Counted from the first letter of the stretch, positions 52,474 to 61,655 are shown. The stretch is 64,000 nt of DNA from Chitinophaga dinghuensis (GCF_003259435.1 NZ_QLMA01000006.1:186001-250000), one strand, 5' to 3'. A program made the numbers and translations. Notes: generated by a model not told the origin, from the letters alone.

Positions 52474-53046
52474 CTATTCTGCCAGTAATCCTGTCAGGAA
52501 TTTTTTGAAATCGCTGTTGGTATAATCTTTAGCGCCGGTATAACGGGCACGGATATATCCTTTCTTATCAATGATGACAGTCGTAGGTAGCGTGCCATTG
52601 TACACCTCGCGGGAAATATCTGTGGTGGCGGCATATACCGGGAAGGTATAACTATTTTGCTGGAGGAACTGTCGTGCCTTCGCCAGGTCGCTGTCTGCAT
52701 CTACTGCTATAAATTCCAGCTGCTGATGGCTACTGAATTCCTGGTACAAAGATTCCAGGGAAGGCATTTCAGCGCGACAAGGAGGGCACCAGGTGGCCCA
52801 GAAATTCAGGATAATCACTTTGCCTTGCAAACCTGAAATAGTAATAGTCTGGCCATCCTCATCACGGAAACCAGCATCCTGCATGCGTTCGCCTGCTTTG
52901 CCTGGTACGGATGGCTGGAATAATCCCACCTTCATCAAACCCCTGATGACATAGGATTTGGCTGTCGGATTGACGATAATAACTACCAGGATCAGCAGGA
53001 ATAAGGCATTTAAAATATTACTCCTGGTGAACCATTTCTTTTTCAT
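52474..53046 (-). CDS. Membrane-anchored TlpA-like thiol-disulfide oxidoreductase
   Basis: A 190-residue protein when started at 53046 (MKKKWFTRSNILNALFLLIL); the frame from 53103 adds 19 residues before the anchor. One N-terminal membrane helix (ALFLLILVVIIVNP) is followed by a TlpA thioredoxin domain: ITISGLQGKVIILNFWATWCPPC (active site CPPC), MPSLESLYQEF and LPTTVIIDKKG. It faces the periplasm and likely passes electrons for disulfide reduction or cytochrome c maturation. It is divergent from the VOC gene, and the 157-bp gap holds a TATATTTG element (53073-53080, minus strand) suited to its promoter. Confidence 0.88.
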   Translation of the reverse strand: MKKKWFTRSNILNALFLLILVVIIVNPTAKSYVIRGLMKVGLFQPSVPGKAGERMQDAGFRDEDGQTITISGLQGKVIILNFWATWCPPCRAEMPSLESLYQEFSSHQQLEFIAVDADSDLAKARQFLQQNSYTFPVYAATTDISREVYNGTLPTTVIIDKKGYIRARYTGAKDYTNSDFKKFLTGLLAE

Positions 53047-53072
53047 AGCAGTTAAATTTAGTTTGATAACCG

Positions 53073-53176
53073 CAAATATAGGGGTATGAACAAACTGTGC
53101 CACAAGAAATGTCGGGATTACACCCGATTATGTCGGCTTACCACCGCGCTATTGATGGAATGCTACAGTAAGTTTG
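53073..53176. promoter_or_regulatory. Divergent promoter region of the tlpA-like and VOC genes
   Basis: The minus strand carries TATATTTG at 53073-53080 and the plus strand TAAGTTTG at 53169-53176, both matching TAnnTTTG. Between them lie a direct repeat ATGTCGG (53109-53115 and 53130-53136, 21 bp apart, two helical turns) and an inverted repeat TCGGG/CCCGA (53112-53127). A shared regulator is possible. Confidence 0.45.
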
Positions 53177-53203
53177 TACCAGAAAGAATAAAAATGTTTC
53201 GTT

Positions 53204-53680
53204 ATGCAAAAGATCATACCATTTCTCTGGTTCAATAACCAGGCAGAAGAAGCCATCAACTTCTATATTTCCGTGTTTAAAAACGCGCGTATTTTAAGTA
53301 TGAATAGGTACACCTCCGCTGGTCCGGGGCCGGAAGGAAGTGTAATGTCTGCCATCTTTGAAATAGAAGGACAAACCTTTTATGCATTGAATGGCGGGCC
53401 GGCATATACCTTTAATCCTGCTATTTCCCTGTTTGTAAACTGTACTACACAGGAAGAAATAGATGAGTTGTGGGATAAGCTCCTCGCTGATGGCGGCAGG
53501 CCTAATCAATGCGGATGGCTGACAGATAAATTCGGCCTTACCTGGCAGATCGTACCGGTGCAATTAGGACAACTGCTGGAGGATAAAGACAGAACCAAAG
53601 CAGCAAGAGTAATGGCTGCTATGATGAATATGATCAAACTGGATATTAAAGGTTTGGAGAATGCTGCTGCTGGTCAGTGA
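53204..53680 (+). CDS. VOC superfamily protein, PhnB-like
   Basis: A 158-residue PhnB-like glyoxalase-fold protein. The opening IIPFLWFNNQAEEAINFYISVFKNARIL, the central FEIEGQTFYALNGGPAYTFNPAISLFVNC and the closing LADGGRPNQCGWLTDKFGLTWQIVP are the standard marks; the HTH-free, single-domain form is often annotated as 3-demethylubiquinone methyltransferase-like, a misnomer. The function of these proteins is mostly unknown. It is cytosolic and convergent with the NTF2-like gene 21 bp away. Confidence 0.87.
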   Translation: MQKIIPFLWFNNQAEEAINFYISVFKNARILSMNRYTSAGPGPEGSVMSAIFEIEGQTFYALNGGPAYTFNPAISLFVNCTTQEEIDELWDKLLADGGRPNQCGWLTDKFGLTWQIVPVQLGQLLEDKDRTKAARVMAAMMNMIKLDIKGLENAAAGQ

Positions 53681-53701
53681 GCTACGTGTCTCCCTACAGC
53701 A

Positions 53702-54505
53702 TTACCATTGTATAATCTGTAGAATAATTTTCCATCCTGCACGGGTATGATTCCATACACGCATGTAATTATTCCTTTTCGTGCCTTCTAACGTATAGCC
53801 ATATACGTAGCCGAGATCTCTGTCGTCTGAAAGTCCGCCTGACACCGGTTTGAAGGTAATATTCTCATGTTGTTGGCCCATGGCCTGCATAATACTGGTA
53901 CTGTCGTGCAAGGGAGGATATCCTTCCAGGTTAAACCAGGTGGCATCTGTGATATAGTCGCTGAAAGCAAGATTGCCGGCAGTCTGATAGGCCTTTAAAA
54001 ATAAAGACTCTACTTCGCGGATATCGCCGATGGAAGAGGGAAGCCCATTTACCTTGGCCTTCTGGCTGGAGGTAGCAGTATTATAATTGGAAGTAGGGGT
54101 AGTCACGCCAATATCCACCAGTACTTTCCAGTTACCTGCCGCATCTTTTTGCCATACGCTGCTAAATTGACCAGCCTGACTTACATCATTACTACCGGAG
54201 GCTTTTACTTCATAAGGGCCGGTGGTAAAACCGGTGTTGCCACTGAGTGCAGTATAATAATATACAGGTTTCCATAAGAGTTGAATATCCTGTTCAGGCA
54301 GTTGCAACCACTGTTGATGACCATTCTGTATGGTTCCTTTGGAAAAGGTAACGGAAGCGGTATCCAGGTAATGTAGAAAAGCAGATCTGACGCCAGAATC
54401 CCGTGCCATAGCGGCAAAAGACAACTCGGCCTCTGCTATCGGTTGCTGGGCGGAAACGAAAATATGGGCGCATAGGAGCATAGACAATGACAATACGTAT
54501 CGCAT
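53702..54505 (-). CDS. Secreted protein with two NTF2-like (SnoaL/DUF4440) domains
   Basis: A 267-residue exported protein (signal peptide MRYVLSLSMLLCAHIFVSAQQ). Two NTF2-like units follow: residues about 25-135 (AEAELSFAAMARDSGVRSAFLHYL to WQKDAAGNWKVLVDIG) and about 155-267 (EVESLFLKAYQTAGNLAFSDYITD to WNHTRAGWKIILQII). Each has the family pattern of an N-terminal helix and a closing W..K strand. NTF2 folds bind small molecules or act as scaffolds; no catalytic residue set is evident. It is divergent from the mini cytochrome gene and stands alone. Confidence 0.82.
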   Translation of the reverse strand: MRYVLSLSMLLCAHIFVSAQQPIAEAELSFAAMARDSGVRSAFLHYLDTASVTFSKGTIQNGHQQWLQLPEQDIQLLWKPVYYYTALSGNTGFTTGPYEVKASGSNDVSQAGQFSSVWQKDAAGNWKVLVDIGVTTPTSNYNTATSSQKAKVNGLPSSIGDIREVESLFLKAYQTAGNLAFSDYITDATWFNLEGYPPLHDSTSIMQAMGQQHENITFKPVSGGLSDDRDLGYVYGYTLEGTKRNNYMRVWNHTRAGWKIILQIIQW

Positions 54506-54747
54506 AAACTTCGATTGTTAGAATAAATTGAATAGGTGGTAGTTACTGCGGTTATAGTAGGGCTTCTGGAGTTATTATATCGTTCGGGCTCTCGGGGAAA
54601 ATACCTGTCTTGCGGTCGATTATTCATTAAAGATAAAGAAAACAATCTTACAAAGATCATTTTGATCATATCTGCATTTTTTTCGGGTTGTCGGTTTCGT
54701 TCTATTTCCCGCGACCACGCCAAAGTAGTTTTACATAAAAAAAGAAC

Positions 54748-55023
54748 ATGAAACTGCTGCTCTTATTACCTGCCTTCTTTACTATGAACGCCGACGCCGA
54801 TAAAAAAGCGGTACTGCAGGTCCTGGAAACCAAATGTAACTATTGCCATCGCGTTGCTAACCCTTACCGCGTTTTTAACCGGAAAAATATGGACACGAAT
54901 GCGGCAGACATCTACCAACAAGTGTTTGTAAAGAAAAGAATGCCAATGGGAGACGGAAATCCGCTGTCTGAACAGGAACAAACCATGATTAAATCCTGGG
55001 TGAGTGCCGTTCGAAATAATTAA
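54748..55023 (+). CDS. Small exported c-type cytochrome-like protein (single CxxCH)
   Basis: A 91-residue protein with a short signal peptide (MKLLLLLPAFFTMNADA). LETKCNYCHRVANPY has the CxxCH haem-attachment motif, and a Met in FVKKRMPMGDG would serve as the distal ligand; EQTMIKSWV closes the fold. This is the minimal class I cytochrome c layout, so it is a probable periplasmic electron carrier. It has no neighbouring oxidase. A TAGTTTTA (54726-54733) upstream is a weak -7 match. The spacing of 382 bp to the next gene is AT-rich. Confidence 0.82.
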   Translation: MKLLLLLPAFFTMNADADKKAVLQVLETKCNYCHRVANPYRVFNRKNMDTNAADIYQQVFVKKRMPMGDGNPLSEQEQTMIKSWVSAVRNN

Positions 55024-55405
55024 TCTTTTTAAAAAAATTATATATCATTTGATACTTTTTTAATCTTCTGTTAAAATTTATTTTGCCATTTACTTTAGAG
55101 ATAATAACCAGTTTATATGTCTATATAGATTGGTTATTAATTATTTATAATATTATTGAGACAATAAACACGCCGTTTGCTATAATCCTAACTTAATAAA
55201 AAAATATATTAACTATATTGTAGTTTAATAAAAATATATATATTCACACTGCGCTGTATTTAGAGTATCAACCAAATATCAGGGGACATCGTCGCAGATA
55301 TACTTTCCTGAAAATAAATATTTAAACAGGCGTCCATGGACGTCGTGACCGACTATACTATAGGCCGGATCAGTACTGTCATTTCACTTATTGAATAACA
55401 CAACG
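55024..55405. other. AT-rich intergenic region upstream of the third SusC gene
   Basis: No gene is seen in these 382 bp. The first 230 bp are very AT-rich. TAATAACCA (55102-55110) and TGGTTATTA (55131-55139) form a 9-bp perfect inverted repeat with an inner TATAT/ATATA dyad. A perfect 12-bp palindrome CGTCCATGGACG lies at 55331-55342. These may be regulator sites or leader structures for the SusCD pair. Confidence 0.5.
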
Positions 55406-55435
55406 ATGCTATCTATCACCAAAAAAAAGACGCAT

Positions 55436-58400
55436 ATGAAAGAACGGTTCCTTATCCCGTGTCTTATGCTGCTCATGCTATTTGCGACCGCAGTACATGG
55501 GCAATCCGGAAAAATAGCCGGAAAGATCACTGACCATGACAGCGGTGAACCTCTCCCAGGGGTTACTGTCAGAGTGAAAGGAAAATCCATCGCCGTACAA
55601 ACAGATGGTAAAGGGCTCTTTTCTTTAAATGCCGGCGCAGAGGATATCCTGATCTGTTCTATCGTAGGCTATAACCAGGTAGAACAAACAGTAGGTACTG
55701 CTACCAACCTGCAAATACAGCTCACCAGTCAGGCTATCGCGCTGAAAGATCTGGTAGTAGTGGGTTATGGTACACAGAAGAAAGCAAATCTTACCGGCGC
55801 ACTTACCGTGCTGAAAACAGAAGAGATTACTAAAAGACAAGTGGCTTCCGCTTCTAATCTGCTACAAGGTTTAGTGCCTGGCGTCATGGTGACACAGCAA
55901 TCCGGCAAACCAGGTACAGATGGCGCTAATATACGTATCCGCGGAGAAGGCTCTGTATACGCAGGTTCCAGTCCACTCATCCTGGTAGACGGCGTACAAA
56001 TGAACCTGGATCAGATAGATCCGAATGCCATTGAAAGTATCACCGTACTGAAAGACGCGGCATCTACTGCTATTTATGGTTCCCGCGCTACCAACGGAGT
56101 CATCCTGGTGACCACACGCAGAGGAAAGGGAACAGGACTATCCATGCAATATAATGCCTTCGTTTCGAAACAGGCAGCCACCAACCTGCCGGAGAAAGTG
56201 AATGCAGTAGAGCATATGCAATATGCTAATATCGCCCGCCAAAATTCTACTAATAATCCGAACGCCTTTGCCTTCGATACGGCATTGATCAACAGATATA
56301 AAAATAATCCAGCCGACAATTTCAATTACTTTGATACAGACTGGCAAAAGCTGATCCTGACCAATTCCGGTATGATGCAGAACCATAACCTGAACCTTAG
56401 TCTGGGTAGTGAGAATATCCGCTTCTTTGCCTCCGGAAGCTATATGAAGCAACAAGGACTCACGCCTAATACCTACTATTCCCGTTATGATTTGCGCATG
56501 AATGCGGATATCCGTATCAGTGAGAAGCTCAGCATGAAAGGAGATTTTATTTATAATAAATCTGCCAGAAATGAACCCGGTGGCGCTACTCCGGAGTTTA
56601 TTATTAAACAGATGCTGGGGATGCCCGCGAATGCAGCCGGAAAATTTGCAGATGGGAAATATGGAGACGCGGGTCAAAGTGCCAAACGAAACCCTGTAGG
56701 ACAAGCCGAAGCAAGTGGGTTTAACCTAAATGAAACCCCTTCCAATATTTTGAAAGCGACCCTGGTGTACAAACCTGTAAAAGAACTTGAATTTGAAGCA
56801 TGGTTCTCTAATAACACCTATAACGCACACAATAAAAAATTTACCCAGAACTACGCTGTATATCGCCCGGATTATACCAATAAACAACTGGTGTTTGATA
56901 GCTATTATCCTGCGCAGAGTATGTTGCAGGAAAGCTATTCCAATAATAAACTGAACTACTATACCATTCAGGGAACCTTCAATAAAACCTTTGGTGGTCA
57001 TGAAGTGAAACTGCTCGCTGGTTACCAGGCAGAAGATTTCAGCGTTTCTTCTCTAGGTGCCTCCCGTACAGATTTCCCTTCTAATGATCCATACATGGGG
57101 ATTGGCACGAAAAACTTCAACAACAGCGGTGGCGCAAGTCAGTATTTTCTGCAAAGCTTTTTTGGGAGATTCAACTATAATTACCAGGGAAAATATCTCC
57201 TGGAGCTGAATGGCAGGGCTGATGGCTCTTCCCGTTTCTCCCAGGAGTTTCATAACCAATGGGGATATTATCCGTCCGTATCAGCAGGATGGATACTGAG
57301 CAAAGAAAATTTCTTCAGTGGGCTGACAAATACCATCGGCTTTGCAAAGATCAGAGCTAGTTATGGTTCCCTTGGCAATCAATCCCTGACAGAATACTAT
57401 CCATTTGTTGCCACACTGAATACGACCGATTATAACTACTACTTCAATAGTCGCAATAACTCCGGCGTAGCGCAGACAGCAGCCGCTAACCCAAAGATTT
57501 CATGGGAAAAATCTACCCAACAGGATATAGGTTTGGATATGGTATTCCTGAAAGACAGGCTGAGTCTAACTTTCGATTACTATAAAAAAGAAGTATCCGC
57601 CATGTTGCTGAAGAAACCTATTCCTAATTATGTAGGTTTGTCGGCCCCATACGTCAACATCGGCTCCATGGAAAATAAAGGCTGGGAGCTTGCTTTAGGC
57701 TGGAAGGACGCTATTGGTTCATTCCGATATAATATAGGCCTGAATTTATCGGATGTACGTAATAAGGTGAAAGACCTTGGCGGTGTGAATATTATTGACG
57801 GCGCATTTATTACTACACCGGGATCGCCTATACGTAGTTATTATGGCTACCAGGCAGACGGCTACTATCAGAATGATGCGGAAGTAACAAAAGGACCTTT
57901 TTATCAAAGTACCACTAAACCAGGAGATATCCGCTACAAGGATATCAGCGGTCCCGATGGAAAGCCGGATGGTAAAATCGACGGCTACGATCGCGTTGTA
58001 CTGGGAGATAATATGCCGCACTATGAGTATAGTCTCAACCTGAACGGCGCCTGGAAAGGATTTGATATTAATATATTCTTCCAGGGTGTTGCTCAGCGAA
58101 ATAACTATGTCAGTGGTACCGGTGCATGGGCTTTCTACTCGGCCGATTTCATCGCTACCATGTATACCTGGCAGAAAGATTTCTGGACTCCAACCAATCC
58201 TAATGCCGCTTATCCGCGTTTGACGGAGAATCCTTCTTTCCCAACTTCTTCCTTCTGGATGAAGAACGGCGCCTATTTCCGACTCAAGAATATTGCACTG
58301 GGATATACCTTTAATGGTAAACAGTTGCGGTTCGCAAGGATTAATTCCCTGCGTGTATACGTAAGCGGTAATAACCTGCTTACCCACTCCAGATATGCGC

Positions 58401-58489
58401 CAGGATTCGATCCGGAAATCAATAATGTTACGGGTGATTTTTATCCCATCATGAAAACATATACCGCTGGCCTGAATCTGAAATTCTAA
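55436..58489 (+). CDS. SusC/RagA-type TonB-linked outer membrane transporter (orphan pair)
   Basis: A 1017-residue SusC when started at MKERFLIPCLMLLMLFATAVHG, which gives a tight signal peptide; ATG at 55406 would add a basic leader. A CarboxypepD_reg-like domain (IAGKITDHDSGEPLPGVTV) is followed by the plug (VVVGYGTQKKANLTGAL, LILVDGVQMNLDQI, ITVLKDAASTAIYGSRATNG, TTRRGKG) and a barrel ending in LNLKF. There is no STN domain, no sigma/FecR and no adjacent hydrolase, so regulation and substrate are unknown. The SusD gene follows after 18 bp. Confidence 0.93.
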   Translation: MKERFLIPCLMLLMLFATAVHGQSGKIAGKITDHDSGEPLPGVTVRVKGKSIAVQTDGKGLFSLNAGAEDILICSIVGYNQVEQTVGTATNLQIQLTSQAIALKDLVVVGYGTQKKANLTGALTVLKTEEITKRQVASASNLLQGLVPGVMVTQQSGKPGTDGANIRIRGEGSVYAGSSPLILVDGVQMNLDQIDPNAIESITVLKDAASTAIYGSRATNGVILVTTRRGKGTGLSMQYNAFVSKQAATNLPEKVNAVEHMQYANIARQNSTNNPNAFAFDTALINRYKNNPADNFNYFDTDWQKLILTNSGMMQNHNLNLSLGSENIRFFASGSYMKQQGLTPNTYYSRYDLRMNADIRISEKLSMKGDFIYNKSARNEPGGATPEFIIKQMLGMPANAAGKFADGKYGDAGQSAKRNPVGQAEASGFNLNETPSNILKATLVYKPVKELEFEAWFSNNTYNAHNKKFTQNYAVYRPDYTNKQLVFDSYYPAQSMLQESYSNNKLNYYTIQGTFNKTFGGHEVKLLAGYQAEDFSVSSLGASRTDFPSNDPYMGIGTKNFNNSGGASQYFLQSFFGRFNYNYQGKYLLELNGRADGSSRFSQEFHNQWGYYPSVSAGWILSKENFFSGLTNTIGFAKIRASYGSLGNQSLTEYYPFVATLNTTDYNYYFNSRNNSGVAQTAAANPKISWEKSTQQDIGLDMVFLKDRLSLTFDYYKKEVSAMLLKKPIPNYVGLSAPYVNIGSMENKGWELALGWKDAIGSFRYNIGLNLSDVRNKVKDLGGVNIIDGAFITTPGSPIRSYYGYQADGYYQNDAEVTKGPFYQSTTKPGDIRYKDISGPDGKPDGKIDGYDRVVLGDNMPHYEYSLNLNGAWKGFDINIFFQGVAQRNNYVSGTGAWAFYSADFIATMYTWQKDFWTPTNPNAAYPRLTENPSFPTSSFWMKNGAYFRLKNIALGYTFNGKQLRFARINSLRVYVSGNNLLTHSRYAPGFDPEINNVTGDFYPIMKTYTAGLNLKF

Positions 58490-58507
58490 TCACTAAACTA
58501 TTTTGCG

Positions 58508-60217
58508 ATGAAACGCATCAGTATATTTTTACTCCTGGCAGCTGCACTAAGTGCCTGCCAGAAGGAACTCGACAAACAGCCGCTGGACAGCCCTTCTTCC
58601 TCTACCTACTACACCAATGAGGCGCAGGTTACATTGGGTCTGACGGGCGTGTACAGCAGCACTTACTGGAACCTGAGCAACAGTATTCCCATCCAGATCT
58701 CTTTCGATCAGTACACAGAGCTGGGTGTAGAACGTAATCCGGGGATCGCGGCGGGTAATTATGATGCCACCACTGGCACTATCTCGAGCGCATGGCAATT
58801 GATGTTCAAAACAGTTTCCTTTGCCAATAACCTCCTGGATGGTATGCAAAGGGCCAAAGCCAATATGTTGCCTGATACGTATGCCAGAATGCAGGCAGAA
58901 GCAATGGTTTTACGTGCATGGGCCTATTATCACCTGATTGGCCTTTATGGCGATGTGCCGTTCTATACCAAGCCACTGCTGCCTACTGAATTCTATAACC
59001 AGGTAAGAACAGATAAGAATAAAATTGCGGATTACCTGCTGGCAGACCTGGACAGTGCGGCCACAAAGCTGCCCTGGCAAATGACAGATCAGGGAAGAGT
59101 GAATAAAGGAACCGCATTGGGATTGAAAGCGAAATTAGCGTTGTTGCTTCAACGTTATGACGTGGCTGCCGCCGCAGCCAATGATGTCATTAAAAGTGCG
59201 CAGTATGGCCTGAATCCTGTATTTGCAAACTTGTTCAAGAAGGCGGGCCAGAATACGAATGCCGGTAAGGAAATTCTATTTATGCTGCCATTCCCGGATG
59301 ATCAGGCCAATCCTACCAGCCTTGTGGCAGTAGGGCAGGGCTCCCGTTCCTTATCAGCGCAAAGTGGTCGTTTCCCGATCCAAACGCTGGTAGACCGTTA
59401 TGAGTGCATTGATGGCAAAAGGATTGATGAATCTCCGCTGTATGATCCTGCTAAACCAAGTCGTAATCGTGATCCGAGATTAAAGAATACGGTTACCATG
59501 GATGGAGATACCATTACCATGCTGGTGAGTGGGGCAATGAGAAGATGCATATTCAGCATTTACAAGGATTCCACCAGCTTCTACAACTTCACCAGTAATA
59601 CCTGGTATAGCGCTACAAATGCCGACCAGTCAAATATCTACGGCCCTGTTAAAAATGGGGTAGGTTATCTCTGGGCAAAATATACTTTGGATGAAGGGCA
59701 AGATGCTTTTACTTCCAAAACCGGTTTCATATACATGCGTTATGCGGAAATCCTGCTTACTTATGCAGAAGCAAAAATTGAACTGAATCAGCTGGACGCA
59801 TCAGTGACGGATGCCATCAACCGGGTGCGTCAGCGTTCAGGCATGCCCGTAGTAGACCCGCTGGTAGCCGGTAGTCAGCAGAAAATGCGTCAGCTCGTAC
59901 GCCGCGAAAAAATCGTGGAACTGGCCACAGAAGGGATTCACCTGTTTGATATGCGCCGCTGGAAAACAGGTAAACTGGCCATGAATATGGCGGTATACGG
60001 TGCGGCTGCCGCCGCAGCCACCCCGGCTGCATTGCCTTCTTTCGGCAGCGCTGGTGCGGAATCTGATCTGAATGATATTCCTGATTATACTGCAAGCGCA
60101 GCGCAGCGTATGAAAAGAGAAGTGCGCGTATTCATAGATCCCAGAGATTACCTCTGGCCGGTGCCACAAGGAGAAAGAGATATGAATAAACTACTGGGAC
60201 CTAATCCTGGTTGGTAA
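58508..60217 (+). CDS. SusD/RagB family surface lipoprotein (orphan pair)
   Basis: A 569-residue SusD-like lipoprotein, lipobox LSACQ (Cys17). Typical marks: LGLTGVYSSTYWNLSN, MQAEAMVLRAWAYYHLIGLYGDVP, GTALGLKAKLALLLQRYD, YMRYAEILLTYAEAKIE and RREKIVELATEGIHLFDMRRW. It partners the SusC 18 bp upstream. An Ala-rich stretch (YGAAAAAATPAALPS, about residue 498) is unusual. A terminator follows directly, so the operon holds only the transporter pair. Confidence 0.92.
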   Translation: MKRISIFLLLAAALSACQKELDKQPLDSPSSSTYYTNEAQVTLGLTGVYSSTYWNLSNSIPIQISFDQYTELGVERNPGIAAGNYDATTGTISSAWQLMFKTVSFANNLLDGMQRAKANMLPDTYARMQAEAMVLRAWAYYHLIGLYGDVPFYTKPLLPTEFYNQVRTDKNKIADYLLADLDSAATKLPWQMTDQGRVNKGTALGLKAKLALLLQRYDVAAAAANDVIKSAQYGLNPVFANLFKKAGQNTNAGKEILFMLPFPDDQANPTSLVAVGQGSRSLSAQSGRFPIQTLVDRYECIDGKRIDESPLYDPAKPSRNRDPRLKNTVTMDGDTITMLVSGAMRRCIFSIYKDSTSFYNFTSNTWYSATNADQSNIYGPVKNGVGYLWAKYTLDEGQDAFTSKTGFIYMRYAEILLTYAEAKIELNQLDASVTDAINRVRQRSGMPVVDPLVAGSQQKMRQLVRREKIVELATEGIHLFDMRRWKTGKLAMNMAVYGAAAAAATPAALPSFGSAGAESDLNDIPDYTASAAQRMKREVRVFIDPRDYLWPVPQGERDMNKLLGPNPGW

Positions 60218-60237
60218 TTGAGCGTTTAACCGCTATA

Positions 60238-60280
60238 CAAAAGCAGCAAAGCCATTCGTGCTTTGCTGCTTTTGTTTGTT
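60238..60280 (+). terminator. Rho-independent terminator after the orphan SusCD pair
   Basis: A 15-bp stem (60238-60252 with 60260-60274, AAAAGCAGCAAAGC arm) and a 7-nt loop are followed by TTTGTTT. It lies between the SusD stop and the GNAT start. Confidence 0.85.
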
Positions 60281-60318
60281 TAGACCGTTTGTGGCGCCGA
60301 TTTATGTATCTTGCAATT

Positions 60319-60861
60319 ATGAAAGAGTACATTTTTACATCTGCCCGCCTGGGTTTCAGACGTTGGCTACCGGAAGATGAAGCGCCCTTTGCTGCTATGA
60401 ATGCCAACGAGGCGGTAATGGAATTCTTTCCCAATACCCTAACGCCTGCGGATACACGCGCTTTAATTGATCGTATTGAACAACGCTTCTCGGAGCAAGG
60501 CTACGGTCTCTATGCGGTGGATCTGCTGGAAACCGGAGCTTTCATCGGCTTCATTGGCTTCTCCCATCCTCGTTTTGAAGCATCCTTTACTCCCTGTGTA
60601 GAAATAGGCTGGCGACTACGTCCGGAAGTCTGGAATGCAGGACTTGCCACAGAAGGAGCGAAACGCTGCCTCCAGTATGGCTTCGAACAACTCGGCCTGG
60701 AAGAAATTGTATCCTTTACCGCCGTCCTCAATCAACGCTCAGAAAGAATAATGCAGAAAGCCGGGATGACCTTCGTTACCATCTTTGATCATCCAAGTCT
60801 GCCTGTAGGCCATCCCTTAATGCCACATGTGCTTTATAAAAAGCATAAACCAAATCTATAA
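60319..60861 (+). CDS. GNAT family N-acetyltransferase (RimJ/RimL-like)
   Basis: A 180-residue acetyltransferase; the start at 60319 (MKEYIFTSARLGFRRWLPED) places the terminator of the previous operon upstream, unlike the longer frame from 60211. It has the RimJ/RimL pattern: SARLGFRRWLPEDEAPFAAM, FIGFIGFSHP, CVEIGWRLRPEVWNAGLATEGAKRCL (the acetyl-CoA site) and FTAVLNQRSERIMQKAGM. Proteins of this group acetylate N-terminal or other amines, including antibiotics or small molecules. A weak TTTG/TATCTTGC pair lies just upstream (60288-60314). Confidence 0.88.
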   Translation: MKEYIFTSARLGFRRWLPEDEAPFAAMNANEAVMEFFPNTLTPADTRALIDRIEQRFSEQGYGLYAVDLLETGAFIGFIGFSHPRFEASFTPCVEIGWRLRPEVWNAGLATEGAKRCLQYGFEQLGLEEIVSFTAVLNQRSERIMQKAGMTFVTIFDHPSLPVGHPLMPHVLYKKHKPNL

Positions 60862-60932
60862 CAGGCTCCTAATTGTTTGATTTTTAAATAACTAATCGAT
60901 TTCATAAGCCTTTTTGTCTTACTATTTTGAAC

Positions 60933-60978
60933 AATTGTTTAATACATTTGTTTAATTTGAAACAAAGCACTACTTTTG
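60933..60978 (+). promoter_or_regulatory. Promoter and candidate TetR operator of the efflux operon
   Basis: TACTTTTG (60971-60978) matches TAnnTTTG, with TTTG at 60947-60950 as -33 (20-bp spacer). TTGTTTAAT occurs at 60935-60943 and 60948-60956, 13 bp apart, over the -33 region, with a related ATTGTTTGA at 60872-60880. Repeats on the promoter suggest the site of the TetR protein encoded next. Confidence 0.45.
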
Positions 60979-60995
60979 ATGTTAAATTCCGGACA

Positions 60996-61619
60996 ATGGC
61001 AAAAGCGGTTAGAAAGAAAAAAGTAGCCGACGCATCTGCGGAGGAGAAAATTATACAAGCTGCCAGAATCGTTTTTACACGCAATGGATATGCTGCCACC
61101 ACAGTGCGGGATATTGCAGCGGAAGCTGATATCAACTTCTCTTTGGTGAACTATTATTTCCGTAGTAAAGAGAAGCTCTTCGATATCATTATGAAAGAAG
61201 GCATACGCCAGTTATTGTCCGGTATGCAGAAAAACCTCAATGATGAACACACTACTCCCGAACAAAAGATCGATATCGTTTGTGTGGAGTTACTGGATAT
61301 GCTAATGATGCATCCGGATTTGCCGCTGTTTGTAATGAACGGGGTGGCCAACAGCTCGCCGGATATAGGGCGGGAGCTGGTGGAAAATAACGTGATGCTG
61401 AACTCCTATTTCGTGAAACAACTGCAGGAAAGAAGAGCCAAGGGCAAACTGGAAATAGAACCATTGCACCTGGTGATGAATATGATGAGTATGCTGATCC
61501 TGCCTTTTGTTGCCAGGCATCTCCTGATCCGATCGGGGGCAGTGGATATGCAAATGTTCAAAGCTATGATGGAAGACCGAAAGAAAAAGGTACCCATCTG
61601 GATCAAAGCAATGATGTAA
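60996..61619 (+). CDS. TetR/AcrR family transcriptional regulator of the efflux operon
   Basis: A 207-residue TetR repressor when started at 60996 (MAKAVRKKKVADASAEEKI); the frame from 60927 would put coding sequence over the promoter. The helix-turn-helix is at about residues 20-65 (IIQAARIVFTRNGYAATTVRDIAAEADINFSLVNYYF, read in parts, then RSKEKLFDIIM), and a helical ligand domain follows. It lies 36 bp before the TolC-like gene in the same direction, with HlyD and ABC genes after that, so it is the likely repressor of its own efflux operon. Confidence 0.9.
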   Translation: MAKAVRKKKVADASAEEKIIQAARIVFTRNGYAATTVRDIAAEADINFSLVNYYFRSKEKLFDIIMKEGIRQLLSGMQKNLNDEHTTPEQKIDIVCVELLDMLMMHPDLPLFVMNGVANSSPDIGRELVENNVMLNSYFVKQLQERRAKGKLEIEPLHLVMNMMSMLILPFVARHLLIRSGAVDMQMFKAMMEDRKKKVPIWIKAMM

Positions 61620-61655
61620 CAGATCATTTTTTCCAATATACTAATCTCAGGTATC

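Noticed and set aside
55391..55435. Earlier starts of the third SusC (TTG 55391, ATG 55406)
   Set aside because: They place a Lys-rich stretch before an otherwise complete signal peptide beginning at 55436; 55406 cannot be excluded.
60211..60318. N-terminal extension of the GNAT gene
   Set aside because: It would run through the terminator of the SusCD operon; MKEYIFTSARLGFR is the family-like start.
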